This document shows, piece by piece, positions 14,001 to 26,356 of a DNA stretch of 64,000 nucleotides. Each line of letters begins with the position of its first letter. Position 1 is the stretch's first letter. Source of the stretch: Echinococcus granulosus (Eukaryota; Platyhelminthes; Cestoda; Cyclophyllidea; Taeniidae); the NCBI RefSeq assembly GCF_000524195.1, contig NW_020170382.1, positions 2,902,771 to 2,966,770 on the forward strand, given 5' to 3'. A program made the position numbers and the translations under genes. The notes under the pieces were generated by a model, which did no database searches, was not told the DNA's origin, and was given only the letters and a program-made list of their open reading frames with translations.

Positions 14001-14806
14001 GGATTTTGTCTAGTTTTTTCGTAGAACACATCGTGAGACAGTGTAAGTTCTCATCGATACACGGACCTCATGGGAATTAATTTCAGTGTGCTATTTTTAA
14101 TTGCACCTTTCGTCAGTTGAAATATTGTAAAATTTACCTTAAGCTAATGTAAGCAGGTTCAGTCCTCTTATGATTGCTTCACTTACTGCTATTTATTTAG
14201 TACAAACCATTTTTTGCAATTATTTACCAATAAAATGCCTCAAATAATTAAGTACTCTCGATTTGGCACAAAATTAGGAGAAACAGATTGCAACCTTTTG
14301 TCCATGATACTTCTAGGGGAGAAACTATATGCACACACCTTTAAATACCTTAGAATAGACACTTTACACTTCCATAAAATGTATTATCTCGATGCATGCC
14401 AACGAAAAACCTTTGCGTTATAAAAGGCTCTTTCACAGCGTCTCAATTTTGACAAGAGGAGTGTGTAAATCACAATCATTTCGCACAATTCACTTCTAAC
14501 CACCCCTTAATTATTACCATTTCACCTTATGAAAGCATAGGCCTCTGCAAATTATGATTAGTTTAGGAACGCGCATTTAAATTTATAAGGCTAAAAGGTG
14601 GATGGTATACTGAATGATCATCCACTTTCAAACGGAACAGAAGTTTGTATTATTTACGTGCTTCAGAGATCAACCAGTATTGATAAGCTGCAGAAGCACT
14701 CATCTAATCTCACATTAGCAACGCCCTAAGGCGTAACCTATTATGAAACTGCACATATACTTGCTTCACTTTTTTATCACAGTCTTTTGAATTTGCGCAG
14801 CGTACT

Positions 14807-15157
14807 TTAATCTGCGCAACGTGCAGTGTCAGGGCCTTGTGCCTTCGACTGTGCAAAAGCCTCACTCCTTAAATAATTTTTCCTTGGTATTGATTTAAAA
14901 TTTAGTGAGTTGTTGATTTTTCCGTACAGAACGAACATTAAAATCGAAGCACCATTTGTGGTAGCGCCACAAGTGGAGGTGTGAAAAGTTTTGGATGGAT
15001 TTAGCCTATCCAAATTCGGAGCCGTAAAGATTTGAAAAGTGCGTATTCGACAAATTGGTATTGGTAAATGAAATCCGCCTTTTCCATTCAGGTGTACTCC
15101 TCTCAACAGTTGGTAATGGTCTTGAGAACGCATGCTAAGCAGCTCAGGCACACCCAT
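14807..15157 (-). CDS. Doubtful 116-codon ORF
   Basis: The frame runs from ATG at 15,157 to TAA at 14,807. I recognise no domain, signal peptide or membrane segment. Composition is mixed and the second half becomes AT-rich like the surroundings. It is long for a chance frame in this DNA, so it could be a small gene, an old pseudogene or part of a mobile element. Confidence 0.2.
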   Translation of the reverse strand: MGVPELLSMRSQDHYQLLRGVHLNGKGGFHLPIPICRIRTFQIFTAPNLDRLNPSKTFHTSTCGATTNGASILMFVLYGKINNSLNFKSIPRKNYLRSEAFAQSKAQGPDTARCAD

Positions 15158-17262
15158 AAAGCCTTAACGTTAAAAGACGATTTTGTTTGTGAAAATAATA
15201 ATTGAAACAAGTTTTTGACGGCAGAAGACATTGTTTCTTGCTTCAAATGCACTGTGCACTTACCGCATTCAATTAATTTAAGATAAGGGACAGTATTACA
15301 GTGGTATAATTTCTAGGGACATTGTAAAGTCCATTCCCAACTGCAGTACATAAGCCAAGTTTCATTGAAATCTACATATGCTAAGCGAAAATATATCATC
15401 TTTTACTACTAAGCACCCATAGCGTATATCAGAAACTAAATAAGCGCATATGTTAAAAAATAAATGTAAATTTTTACCCTAGATCTTAGCTGAGGTTGAG
15501 AATTTTCGATTGAAACTGGATTGAAGAGTTTCTTTTGGCTATTTTGTCTTGTGCTAAGCAGAGGATCCAAGGTGTATGGCGTAGGATCCTATTAAGCACC
15601 CAGTGAATGCATTTACCTTGCCTACTCTTGTTATCAGTAGCTTCTACAAGTCCATTGAAGACACTGTAACCACCAGATCAAATTGGCTGCCTAAGTCTGA
15701 GGTGTTAGGGAGTGGAAAACAGGTTTTTAATCAGAAGTGACTGTAATGAAACCTTTGCATCGTCTGTAGCTTGAGTGATACGTGCGCTTCACCTGACGAC
15801 TTGAATTCCTTATACTTCTTCATTGGACTAGTGGGCCTCAAAGTTCCATATTGGTTGCCAAATCCACGAAACTATAATTAGTCGACGGATGGGAACCTTT
15901 ACAGCATTGCCAAAATTTTAGAATATTTTAATTTTAAGATTGATTTTTGCTTTTACTTTTACATCAAAGTTTGTTAGACTGATCGAGCAGCATATTCAAA
16001 GCAAAAATTCAGGGCAGATATCACTGTAGGGTAATTAAAATTCCCATTTGCGTTCAAAAAATTTCAGAAATTTTTGCTAGTCGTTGACTCTCATTTTCCT
16101 CTGTTACATGATTCCGAGAAAAAGAAGTTGTTAACCTAAAAATAATGCTCCACTTGAATAGTGTAGTTTGTATGGTAGAGAAATAAAAATTATAAACCTT
16201 GTTTTATGTATTTTATTCTTACCGCAGCAAGGAGTAGTTCCGATATGCTCTACTTCTATATAAAAACAAATTCTGTCCAATTTTTAAACTTCAAATTTTT
16301 TTTGCAGGTAAATTAGTAGATTTAACTGACTATAAAATTTCTTAAAAAATAGTCTATACAGTCCATCTGATTTGTACGGCCCTTTATTCATCAAAAACTA
16401 GCTAGCAAATAATGGTTTAAAAATGTAGATTTAGAGTCAAAAACTGTTTTTCTGGATCGTCAAAAAGTTTTAGAATTTTCTCTGACTATGGTGGATAATT
16501 ACAAACAGCTCTTCTTCTATGTTGTCATTAGTCATGCAGTCTTTCCTGAGTGACATTTCAGCTTTTTAAACATCCCCAATTGCACACGCAGTTCACGTAG
16601 TCCTTTTTTGGTCAAATCAAAGTTATTTTAGGATGAGGTTTTTCAAACGACCTTGGTATTACCTTACCATTTCTGCGTTTTGTACACCAGTTATTGCTTT
16701 CCTAAATTTCCCTACAAACATATATTTGTGAGACAGTGGATAATTTTCAACGAAGAAGTTGTAGCATCATCTAAGTTGCAATAAACTCGGGCAATTTTAT
16801 TTCTAAGAAGTTGTCTTCACGCAGGCAGAAACGCCACTTTACGTGTCGCGATCGGCTTTAATATAAAGATTGTGCAAAATGCTTTGAAGGATTTTCGATT
16901 GCTTTACGATTTGCAGGATACGTCAGTAGCAGGGATGCCTTTCGCACTGAGACCAAAAAATTGCACATTTAGTAAGGCCTACTCCAAGTAGAGGTCTGTC
17001 AAAAAGTCTTTACGGTTAGGTTGAGTTATTATATTTTCCACTATGAGCAAGCCACCTAGGCAGTAAACTCACCTATTGCCTGGTCAATTCATATCTAACT
17101 TACCTAAACCTTATCGAATGTGGCGATGGCATGTATCTCAAATATCAGTTAGAGGCTGCAAGACATTAGCATTAAATAAAATAATTTCCGATTAATAAGG
17201 ATCTCTATATGCCGCCTAAATTATGCTCCTGTTTTAATGGTAGTTAGGAGGCAGCGCCACTT

Positions 17263-17526
17263 ATGAAGGATTTGGTTGTAGGGAAAGTCCTCTATGCTTA
17301 TCCTGTTATTTGGCCTGTTAAGTGTCTTTCTGAAACTACAACTGCTACAAGTGAAGGTCGTTTGAGGCCAATTAATTTTTTGCCTAATATTACTTTTGAT
17401 CAGTACCAGCATGCAAGTTTTACTACGTGGTTCAATCTTCATTTAAGTGTAAATATGGGGTCCACTAAAATTGAGCCGCCACTGTTTTTCACTCCTCAAA
17501 AGGCAAAAAATTATTGGTCAGTTTAG
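17263..17526 (+). CDS. Doubtful 87-codon ORF
   Basis: The frame runs from ATG at 17,263 to TAG at 17,524-17,526. The opposite strand is open over much of the same interval. No domain or splice evidence is visible and neither frame is recognisable. Chance is the simplest explanation. Confidence 0.15.
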   Translation: MKDLVVGKVLYAYPVIWPVKCLSETTTATSEGRLRPINFLPNITFDQYQHASFTTWFNLHLSVNMGSTKIEPPLFFTPQKAKNYWSV

Positions 17527-20423
17527 TCTTTGCAAGGGTAGAAATGTAGCCAGTTTTACCTCATTTATTTACATTTCACCTTAATTTTGAGTTTTTGAAA
17601 AATAAGGCACATTACGTTAGCTACTTTCACCTTGTCAATAAAAAAAATTAAGTGATTTTACTACCTTCTTATCAGTCGGTCATCAAAACTTTGGGTTTAC
17701 TATTTATTTGCGTAAAAATCGACCTACATGAGTTATATCTTCCCTTCTATTCCCCCAACTAGGAGTCACTTCATCATTCGTAGTTATGCATATGACTTGT
17801 ATCATACGAACTAAAAGAGATGGTTCTAAACAGCAGTTTAGATTAATTTGTTAAATAATCCCTCCCTCGCTTTATCTTCCCAGTAGTTCTGTTTAAATTT
17901 ATGACTTTATTTACGAATTCCAAAAATAAAGTTTTAAAATACTTAACAATTGGAGCCCTGAGTATGGACAGACTTTACTAGCTCATTTTATCAAGGATGC
18001 ACTGGAGTCACCGCTTGCCAACGGTGTTTGGTTATATACGCTGTTTGTAATTTTGTGTGTGACGTCATCGAGATTTACGCCTCAAAGGATTACCTAAAAT
18101 TTCGCAACGGTGTGTCCCATGCCACTTAGTTAATCTAGTGAAGTGGAAGCCTTGAAAACATGTGATGGCTTTTAAGTGGAATACTTAGCCACTTATGTAC
18201 ATTGAACGCTGATAATTTTTTGAAGAAGTTTGCTACAGCCTAATACTCTTCTCGTCTTTGCAAAAATAGCCAACTCTGCCTCATTCTAATTTGTTAATCC
18301 CAATCATCATGACATTGTGCTTGATACTGCTGTGATTTAGCATGATTCAATGAGTGGAACAGGATTTTTCAGGTTTCGTCATTCGATTTTTTGTTATTTC
18401 GTAAAAAACTAGTCAATCCTTTTCTTTTCGTTTTGTACATTTCTAGTTCCTTGTGATATACCTAAAACGCCTAAATTATCTTACCCGAGTCTAGGTGTTG
18501 CAATTTATGCGTCGCGCTCGATTGGAAAGAAGACAATTCAGTGGGAGGAGAAAAACTGAGTTTACTAGCTGTTGGTGCTGCAGTAGAAAAATAAAACACA
18601 TCTTAATCATGTTGGTCGAATTACCCCTGAGGATCTGCCAGTAAACATGTGAAGGAGTTTTCCTCAACATAACATTTTCTCGTAAATCCTAGTCTGACAG
18701 CTCTATTATTCGTAAATAGCTTTTAATTTAAAGAAAAGACCACACTGGCTTATCACATAGAGAAAAAGAGTGGTATCACTGTAACCGCATTTAAACTGAT
18801 TTCGTTTTCCAATCTCCGTGATGGTGTGGTGGCTTTATTACTGTAATTGGTCTCATGCGCAAGAAAGATATTGGTGATTCAAACTTAACAATGTGAGCAT
18901 TCTTTGTTTTTTTTTTTACCATGCATTAAGCCTTGCTGCCTTATCACAGTAGCTGGGAAGGAAAGACTTTAAATGTTAGTTTGAGTAAAAAACACTGTGA
19001 TCTGACTTTTTAAATTCACTTCCTTACAGTGTAAAACGGTGATACTACTTCACCTATTAGAAAATACTTCAAGGAATAGTTGCTTTAAACTAATCATAAA
19101 GGCATAATTAACAAAGTTAAATCTATCTAGAAGTTGCCCAGCGCTCTAATTCCTTTTGACTAGCTAATGAGCCTAATAATTCCTTGATCTTCTAGAATTA
19201 CTAGAATGCCAATTGTGTTGCGTTGTTATCTTAGACATTCTTTATTAAAAGCAGTGTGTCATTTCTCAATCTTATATTACCGAAAATGCACCACCGCTCT
19301 AAATACAGTATAAGCTTACTTAGTGAACTTTAGAAATGCATTGTAACAAGTGAATTTTACCAGCTGATGTGCATTCTTACACAAGTCTATCAACAGTCCA
19401 AGTGGCAGTGGCTCACCCATTAATTCCGGCTTATTTAAAACCATGAGCTGTCACCCTCTGATTCAAGGGTACCCTGCTTTGACAAAGATTACTAATAAGC
19501 CATTACCGAGCAAGCTCAAGTCGGTTACGGATACTGCGTGGGTTTAGCTATTTTTAAAACGATGAAGCAGATTAATAATCCATTTACTTGTACAATCTAG
19601 TGTGATATGAAATGGTATCAGCTTTAGGTGGTTTCACCAGATGTGAGCTCGTTTTTGAATTTTGCATTGAAGAGGGATCTATTCCTGGTTAATTTTTACC
19701 GTATTTTACTACCGAACATTATAAGGCCTTGCAAGCGATATTCTTAATTATGAATGATGTATTTTACACTCCCAAATACCACTATGCTGACTCGCATTTT
19801 ATAATTGGAAAACTGCTGGACACCGGCTTTTAACAAGGTGTTTACATAAACATACTTAAGTAGAAAATCTCGAAACGAGAAACCGTTCATGTTAACACAC
19901 CAAGCAGGTACATACAGCTGCACTTTGTAGTTTAAATAGAAATACATTTTTCATGAATTGTGTCATACAACGCATAGAAAAATAGCACAGTAAAAATAAC
20001 AAAAGCGTGTGTAAAAAGGTGATATTTTGGTGTTTCACGGTTGTCTAAAATCCCTGGGTTGAAAAGATGCCTGAAGATATACCTCCATTCCATACTTAAT
20101 GGTTAAGTTTAAACATTTACTTCTTCAATTTATCCAACAAGGAAAGTCTGGTTTACTAATACGGCATTTAAAAGGTCTTTATAATGTAGGGCAATTGCCA
20201 TACCCTTATTCATCTATTATCACGCATTGGCAAGTAATTCTTTGATTGTTGGCTCATATATCAACCTGCATTAGGTAAGTTGGCTTAAACCTATTCAGTT
20301 TTGTGCTAACACGCCACACCTATGCCTGCATAAAACAGCGAAGCATTAATACTTAATCGCCTAGCAGTTTCCTGCCTGGTTATCCAACAAATCGGAATAT
20401 AACGTTTACACTAAACCTGAGTG

Positions 20424-21905
20424 ATGCCATTAAAGTACTACTTCTTACTCTGCTCTGCACCTACATTGACATTGGCTGTCCCCAAATACCATGACCAAGG
20501 GCATATTTTGAACATCGATGCAGGTGACATTGCAGTCACTTGTGGGCCGTCACAAAGGACGAACAATACTAGTAATAACACTTGCACCACGTCCGTACGC
20601 TTGAGACACTACTTCCAGAATATAACATGGTGAAAACGGAACAGGTGTTGACTTGATAGAAGACAATTCAGGATATCGTTCGCTTGGAGAAGTATCTTCT
20701 GGAATAAACACACTTCAGTCTACAGCAGTTGGCAACATGTTTTCCACCAACAAATCAGCCACCTTATTTCGTAAGTTAGGTGCTGTAAAGATAGGTTAGG
20801 CTTTAGTATCGTCTGTTTTTGGCTTTCTTTACTGAGTACTGCTGTAAGAATTCGCAGTGTAGATGCTCATACGGTAAGCACACAAGACTCATTAGAGCCT
20901 ACTGCTAAGTCAGGCCAGAATGGAAGTTCATCTTTTGGGAATGTGACCATACTTACATGGAATAGGTTCCGTAATTGTCACTCCGAGACTGACTCTCATT
21001 ATGTTGAGATTAAATCCTAGCACTGACACCACCGGTGAGGCTATTTTCCAAGAGTAATGTGAACAAGTACATCACAATGGAGGAAGGGATATTGTAAATA
21101 CCTGTCATGTAATCAAAAGCCCTTACCTCGCAGAGTGAATGCTGGCATAAGTATTGACGATATTTCGCCTATCAGTGAGAGAAAAAATGAAAAAGCACTG
21201 AGACCGGTGCCCTATGCCACGAAAGTCGCAAAGTCGGGGGTAAAATCTGCGCTACCCAGTGTAATCATCAGCATCCAGGAGTCTGCACGTGGAGCAACAA
21301 ATGCGCTGGATAGGCGGGTCAACAGCTTCCTGAATTTGACAAAGCCCTTGCCATATCAAAGTAAAAAACCATTATACAAAAGGAGGAAGGGACAGTCTGA
21401 TGAAGGGCATCCCTACTGACTGCAATTGTATGATCCATTGCTCTTGTTTCACGGTATTTTTGACCTAACGTTTGACTCGTCCTTACACTTCTTTTGGTAG
21501 CCCATGGACCATTTATTAAATAGAACGATATAAGTGCCGAAAGTTCCGTGCAAATCACTTCGAGTGTTTAGTGGTCTGTCAAAATCCCACCATTTCTTAT
21601 TATAAATTTTCCCAATCTCCTCCCTTGTATTTAAGTACCTCAGCATTGAAAGGGTACACTGAGTAAATGTGTTTTTAAATTACTTTACAGAAGTTTGACA
21701 GTTGTGTCATGGAAAGCAAAGGATTTTCCTACCAAAATACAATATTATGGTATCATTGAAACTTCCAGAGGTTGAAAGGACTGGGCCATTTGGATATTTT
21801 ACGAAAGAGTTTAAGATTTTACATCATATATTAGTTACATTGCTCGGAGACCTCACAGCAAATACACACTGTACTGCAGAGTTCTCGTTGATGTCCTCTT
21901 GTTGA
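20424..21905 (+). pseudogene. Decayed coding-like island of unknown origin
   Basis: Three plus-strand open stretches follow each other in different frames, separated by stops: 20,424-20,633, about 21,110-21,419 and 21,702-21,905. Further coding-like text without a start lies between them (about 20,635-20,820 and 20,960-21,060). The first stretch opens with ATG and a hydrophobic, signal-peptide-like run, followed by an Asn/Thr-rich segment with several N-x-S/T sites. The second is basic near its end. The interval has more codon-like composition than the DNA around it and no clear splice sites joining the pieces, so a broken gene or mobile element is more likely than an intact one. I do not recognise the protein. 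Confidence 0.3.
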
Positions 21906-22758
21906 ATGGCACTTTTCCTAATGAGAATGAGATTTAATACTCTTCATCAATTACTGGACCGACAATTGTGATGTTCGTCACTAGAAAGACAACACTGATC
22001 AGGAAACATTCCAACCAGCTACTGCTACATATTTATCAGAAAAAAATATCAGGCATTCAGGATGGATTAGACTTTATTTTACCAGATTTGCTAAAGTTCT
22101 CTTTGACTACTTTCATCCTTCTGCTACAATTATTGGCCATTTCTAGCACTTCATAAAGCCCACAAATTGGAATACAGCAAAAATCAGAGGCAATTCTGCC
22201 TCATTTAGGGCTTAAAAGCACTAGTTTTGGTCTCGAGCAATACAAGAGAGCTTACTTCATTGTCTTCATTGATTCAACTTGTATCGTCCCATGCAAAAAT
22301 TCAATCATATTTGATAGCAGTTGATTCAACATCTTCAAGACTATGTTCTGATGTTTCCAAATCATTTTGGCATACTTTTATTAGTAAACCATTTTCAATC
22401 AGAAGGCTGCCATAACCAAACGACGATTAACCGAAACACAACCCGCACTTTTGTGAACACATTATTTTACACAGGAAATACTTCATCACTGTTCCAAAAG
22501 TTCTGTGCTATTTTCTACAGACAACAGTACTAGTAAACTAAAGTGATATACAAAGCTCGTTTCTTTCGCGTTAACCTCAGCAATATGTTCTACCAAAGCC
22601 CAGTCACCCACCTGTTTGGATGGATAAACAATACATATGTATTTCCAGAAAACGGAGGTACAAAAATATGACAAAAATGTGTGTTTCTTAAAAAAACAGT
22701 TTCGGTACTTCGTTACACATTTATCCATCGAAAAGACTTCCAATTTCGACCCCGTTTC

Positions 22759-23115
22759 CTACTCAGAACTGTCACTCTCAGAGGAAGATTCGCTGTCACT
22801 TGAACTAGATGATTCATCTGAACTTGAAGATTCATCAGAGCTGGAGGAGTCGTCATCAGAATCTGAAGAGGAGCTTTCGGAGTCGGAAGATTCTTCAGAG
22901 CTAGAAGATTCTGAGTCACTTGACTCGTCCTCGGAGGATGAATCACTCGTCGACTCTTTCTCCTTTTCCTGCTCTGGTTCACGAGGTACGCCCTCTTCTT
23001 TCGGAATTTCACTTTGAGGACTAGATTTTTTGTTCTTTTTTGCTTTTTTGAGTGCTCTGGCCTCCTTTCTCTGCTGGCGTTTGTTTCTCAATTTCAAGAT
23101 CCACTTAGCTGTCAT
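22759..23115 (-). CDS. Small protein with basic N-terminus and Ser/Asp/Glu tail (paralogue A)
   Basis: A single open exon encodes 118 residues. It starts at ATG (23,115-23,113), and an in-frame TAG four codons upstream supports this start. Residues 1-30 are strongly basic with alternating Lys/Arg and could form an amphipathic helix (MTAKWILKLRNKRQQRKEAR). Residues about 31-55 are a Lys/Pro/Glu linker. From about 56 to the end the chain is almost only Ser, Asp and Glu in SSSDSDD-like runs, which are ideal casein kinase 2 sites. No signal peptide is present. The order of segments and the opening M-T-x-K-x-I pattern recur in the gene at 26,357-26,899 on the same strand, suggesting tandem duplication. 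The composition recalls nucleolar or chromatin-associated phosphoproteins, but that is only a resemblance. The function is unknown. Confidence 0.6.
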   Translation of the reverse strand: MTAKWILKLRNKRQQRKEARALKKAKKNKKSSPQSEIPKEEGVPREPEQEKEKESTSDSSSEDESSDSESSSSEESSDSESSSSDSDDDSSSSDESSSSDESSSSSDSESSSESDSSE

Positions 23116-24424
23116 CGTTCTCGTCTAGTGACTAAGTTATTTTAAAACGCTTTGATAAGATTCAAACATAGCGTCAGTTTACGTTATTTTACATACTGAA
23201 AAGAGCAAAACTTATCAAAGAAAACTCAACTACCTGATAATGTGGCGAAGAAAATCAACATCTTAGCCCTTATATACAAAGGATTTCACGCTAATTCAGT
23301 GTGGTATTAGCAAGTAAGAACAAAATCAAGGGCGATGCAAGTAATTATTCTGTTTTTTGTGAATTTAAAAAAATTGTTGCAATATTGAAAAAATAGCAGT
23401 AAAATACACTTTGCAAGAGTTTTTTTAGACTGCAAGGACCTAAAAATGTTACTAACAAAATGGTAATTGCCACGCTAAGGGATTCACTTTAGGATTGTCT
23501 GTATGTCGATTTGCACCTACCATTGCAAAATTGTTGTCTTTATGCCAAAAATTATGATGCAAACTTAAGAGACTGTTTTCAATATTACGTCACCAACTAT
23601 ATCCGCAATGAGGATTACAACGCCATCTTATTAAACGTTTAGGAATCGCTCCCTATATAAGTCGCAAACACTTACGACGTCATTATAATAACTTAAAAAA
23701 TGGCATTTTAGAAATTCAATATCACTCTTGCTATTGCCGATGTGTTGTGGATACCAAACCAAGCTTCCTCCTCTAGAGATGCTCTTAGTGACATTAAAAA
23801 TAACAAGTTAGAAAGTAGTTGAACTTTTCTTAACACAATATTTGGACAGTGTCATATGGTATAGGCAGTATTAGCCCTGGCTAAAACCATAACCATTTTG
23901 TATAAATTACACATTTAAGTCATTTTCGAGCAAATTACTCTAGTTCCCGCAGTGAAGATGATTGTAAGGTGACGTGAAGGCAGTAATAGTAACTATAAAG
24001 CTTTTATATAGGTGACAAATTCTTTAATTCTATCAGCGATAATATTCCATCTCTATCCCACCGTCGCCGTTACTGTGATACAGTGCAGGTCGGGACTCAT
24101 CGGTCTCCACTCCCCTGTTTCTAATGTTCTTAGACGAGCCTGGTTGATTCATTTTGGACGTATTTATTAAAGAGGAAAAGATGGAGAGGGAAAGTACAAC
24201 TTTTAAGAAGGTGAAGAACCGCAGTCACTAGGTACGGGAGAGGACGGACCGATCACGAGATTCGTATTTCCTGATTGCCTCCTCCCTGAAATGTACATTA
24301 AAACAACATAAGTATTACAACAATGGTGGTTTATCCCTCGGTATTGGTGAGGCGCCACTTTTGTACTTTTGAATTAGCTTTCTTGTACCTCGTTGGGTGG
24401 GCTGACCTTCAGGCCATGCCGGTG

Positions 24425-24520
24425 GCCCAGCACCTTCTCTGTGCTGAATATATATATTCTGCATGAATATTGCGTCTTCTTTCGTCTTCAGGGAAGTCTT
24501 GGGACGCTACATTACTACTT
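24425..24520 (+). repeat. Short dispersed repeat, family A, copy 4
   Basis: The copy shows an AGCACCTTCTCTGTGCTGAA block, an ATATATATATTCTGC core like the one in copy 3, and a CTTCAGGGAAGTCTTGGGAC 3' block. It is in the same orientation as the other copies. Alignment was by eye. Confidence 0.35.
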
Positions 24521-24662
24521 GCACGATGCTCTACAATGAATGGATTTCCTGCACCAATTGCTATTTGTATTAAGAGGATTTTATCAGTGGAAGTATTTAT
24601 TAAATGACTAGACTTAAAGTAGCCTTACGGAACTGTTATTATACATATATCTTTCGGTGCCA

Positions 24663-25058
24663 ATGATGTCTGTTAGTCTCTCAGAGCTCCACTTAGTTAG
24701 TGGAGACATAGGGGCATGTCAGTCGTCCAAAATATCAACATTTTGTCATAATTACTACAGATACCTACATAAAAGACTATTATGCTTCGCCTCACTGCAA
24801 AATAATCTTACAGAGCACCTCTTTCTGTTGGAAGAAACCACAGCTTCAGGCAACCGTAGCAGATGCTCTGTCCAAGTGGCGTTACGGTTGACAATCATAA
24901 AAACCAGAGTATTTGCCATTCAAATCGGATTTAGTTGCCACGGATGCGATTTCAACGTCCCGAGTCTTTCAGTAAGCGAAGAATATCTGTGCCGCAGAGT
25001 TGGAAGATGGCCTACTGAGTCTAAAGAATCTGTGTATTTAAAACCACCACTAAATTAA
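24663..25058 (+). CDS. Doubtful 131-codon ORF
   Basis: ATG at 24,663 opens a frame to a stop at 25,056-25,058. The encoded chain is Ser- and Leu-rich with scattered cysteines and a C-terminal charged part; no domain is recognised. The last 200 bases are richer in GC than the surroundings, which slightly favours coding. It could be an exon, a repeat-derived frame or chance. Confidence 0.2.
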   Translation: MMSVSLSELHLVSGDIGACQSSKISTFCHNYYRYLHKRLLCFASLQNNLTEHLFLLEETTASGNRSRCSVQVALRLTIIKTRVFAIQIGFSCHGCDFNVPSLSVSEEYLCRRVGRWPTESKESVYLKPPLN

Positions 25059-26356
25059 TATCAAATTACTAATATCTTTCTTGACCAAAGCCCAGATTAT
25101 GTCGTCAGGAAGTATGTTTTACGTGCGCAAGTAGGTGAAGTCAAACATAGAGAAGTAGTCAATCATTTTTATGCGATTATTTCTGTAGCAGCTCATTTTC
25201 TTTCATTACTCAAAACCTTATAAAAGTCATTTGGAAGTGCTAACACCAAGCTTTTTCGAAAAATACCTGCTACAAGTCCGACAGTTCCATTTGATCTAAA
25301 CAGATTTTTACACAGTTATTCAAGTTGGTCTTTAACCGTGATGGTAATACCTTTGTGATTCCGCTTCATCAGAGGTAGTGCAGTTAGGATAGCTATAACA
25401 TTCGCTTTAACCCCCAAGGTAGGAAAAAATCCTAAGACATGCCTAATTATTGTGCTGATAGATTTAAAAATTCCGACTGTTGGTTTAGAAATTAACTATC
25501 AAAATTGTGCAGTATTTTAGAATCATGTTTGAATTTGCCGGTTTATAAATGAAACCCCGATTTTTACCATACTTCCAAATCCTTGGGTAAAAAGTGGTGG
25601 CAAAGTCTGACGTCAGTTAAAGTTATATGATACCTTCCTTCATGAGTTTTGTATAGGTAATTAAATGCTTCCTGTAGCCATCATGCAGTCACAATCATTC
25701 GTGGCTTACTCTATTTACTGGACTGTTGGGTCTCACCTTCCTGTTTTCAGCTCAGAATACTTTGAAAAATTCCACTTCGACCATTTTCCATAAATAAGAA
25801 GATTATTTAAAATGCAATACTACCTAAATTCTGGGTCAAAATATTAAGAAGAAGGAGAAACTAAAGCTCTAATGTTGTCATGGCCGCAGCGTACTTTAGC
25901 CACTAAAACGACATCTCTACAGAATATACATCGTTAGTAATAACACATCGATGCTAGTCAGTTTTACTCTATAAATCTTCACTTACACGAATATCGGCTT
26001 TCACCACAATGCCAAATGATAGGGTTCCAGAATTGACGCCTTACAAAATGATTTGGTTCCCTCCGGGACACCATCGCAGTTAGCTTAGAGTTGTTGACGG
26101 AAGAAATCTTGTACATGTTCTTTGCCATAAAAAACATGTTTACATTCAGTAGGTTTTGTCATTTTATGCAACAATTCATGCATATGCACCAAATCCTTGA
26201 TATTTTTAGCTAACATCCATTACTGCAGACTCAATAAATGATACTAATTTGTATTTAAGTGAGTAAATAATATAAAGGCACGGACCAAAGTAAAAAATAA
26301 AAAAAAAATGATGAAAGTCACGAGTGTGTCATTTAGATGATAAAATCTTCGATTTT

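Larger units (their letters stand above)
11061..20420. other. Gene-poor AT-rich DNA
   Basis: No conserved gene was recognised in this long stretch. The two longest ATG-started frames (14,807-15,157 minus; 17,263-17,526 plus) are listed separately as doubtful. A GC-richer purine-rich patch at about 11,560-11,790 is open in several frames but shows no domain. Confidence 0.55.
23116..26356. other. Spacer between the two acidic-protein genes
   Basis: This is about 3.2 kb of AT-rich DNA. It carries a family A repeat copy (about 24,425-24,520), a GC-richer patch at about 24,050-24,430 with no clear frame, and a doubtful plus-strand frame at 24,663-25,058. No RNA gene or exon was recognised. Confidence 0.5.

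Noticed and set aside
22637..23017. Plus-strand frames opposite the acidic gene
   Set aside because: They are by-products of the repetitive Ser/Asp/Glu codons on the minus strand; the minus frame has the ATG, basic head and upstream stop.
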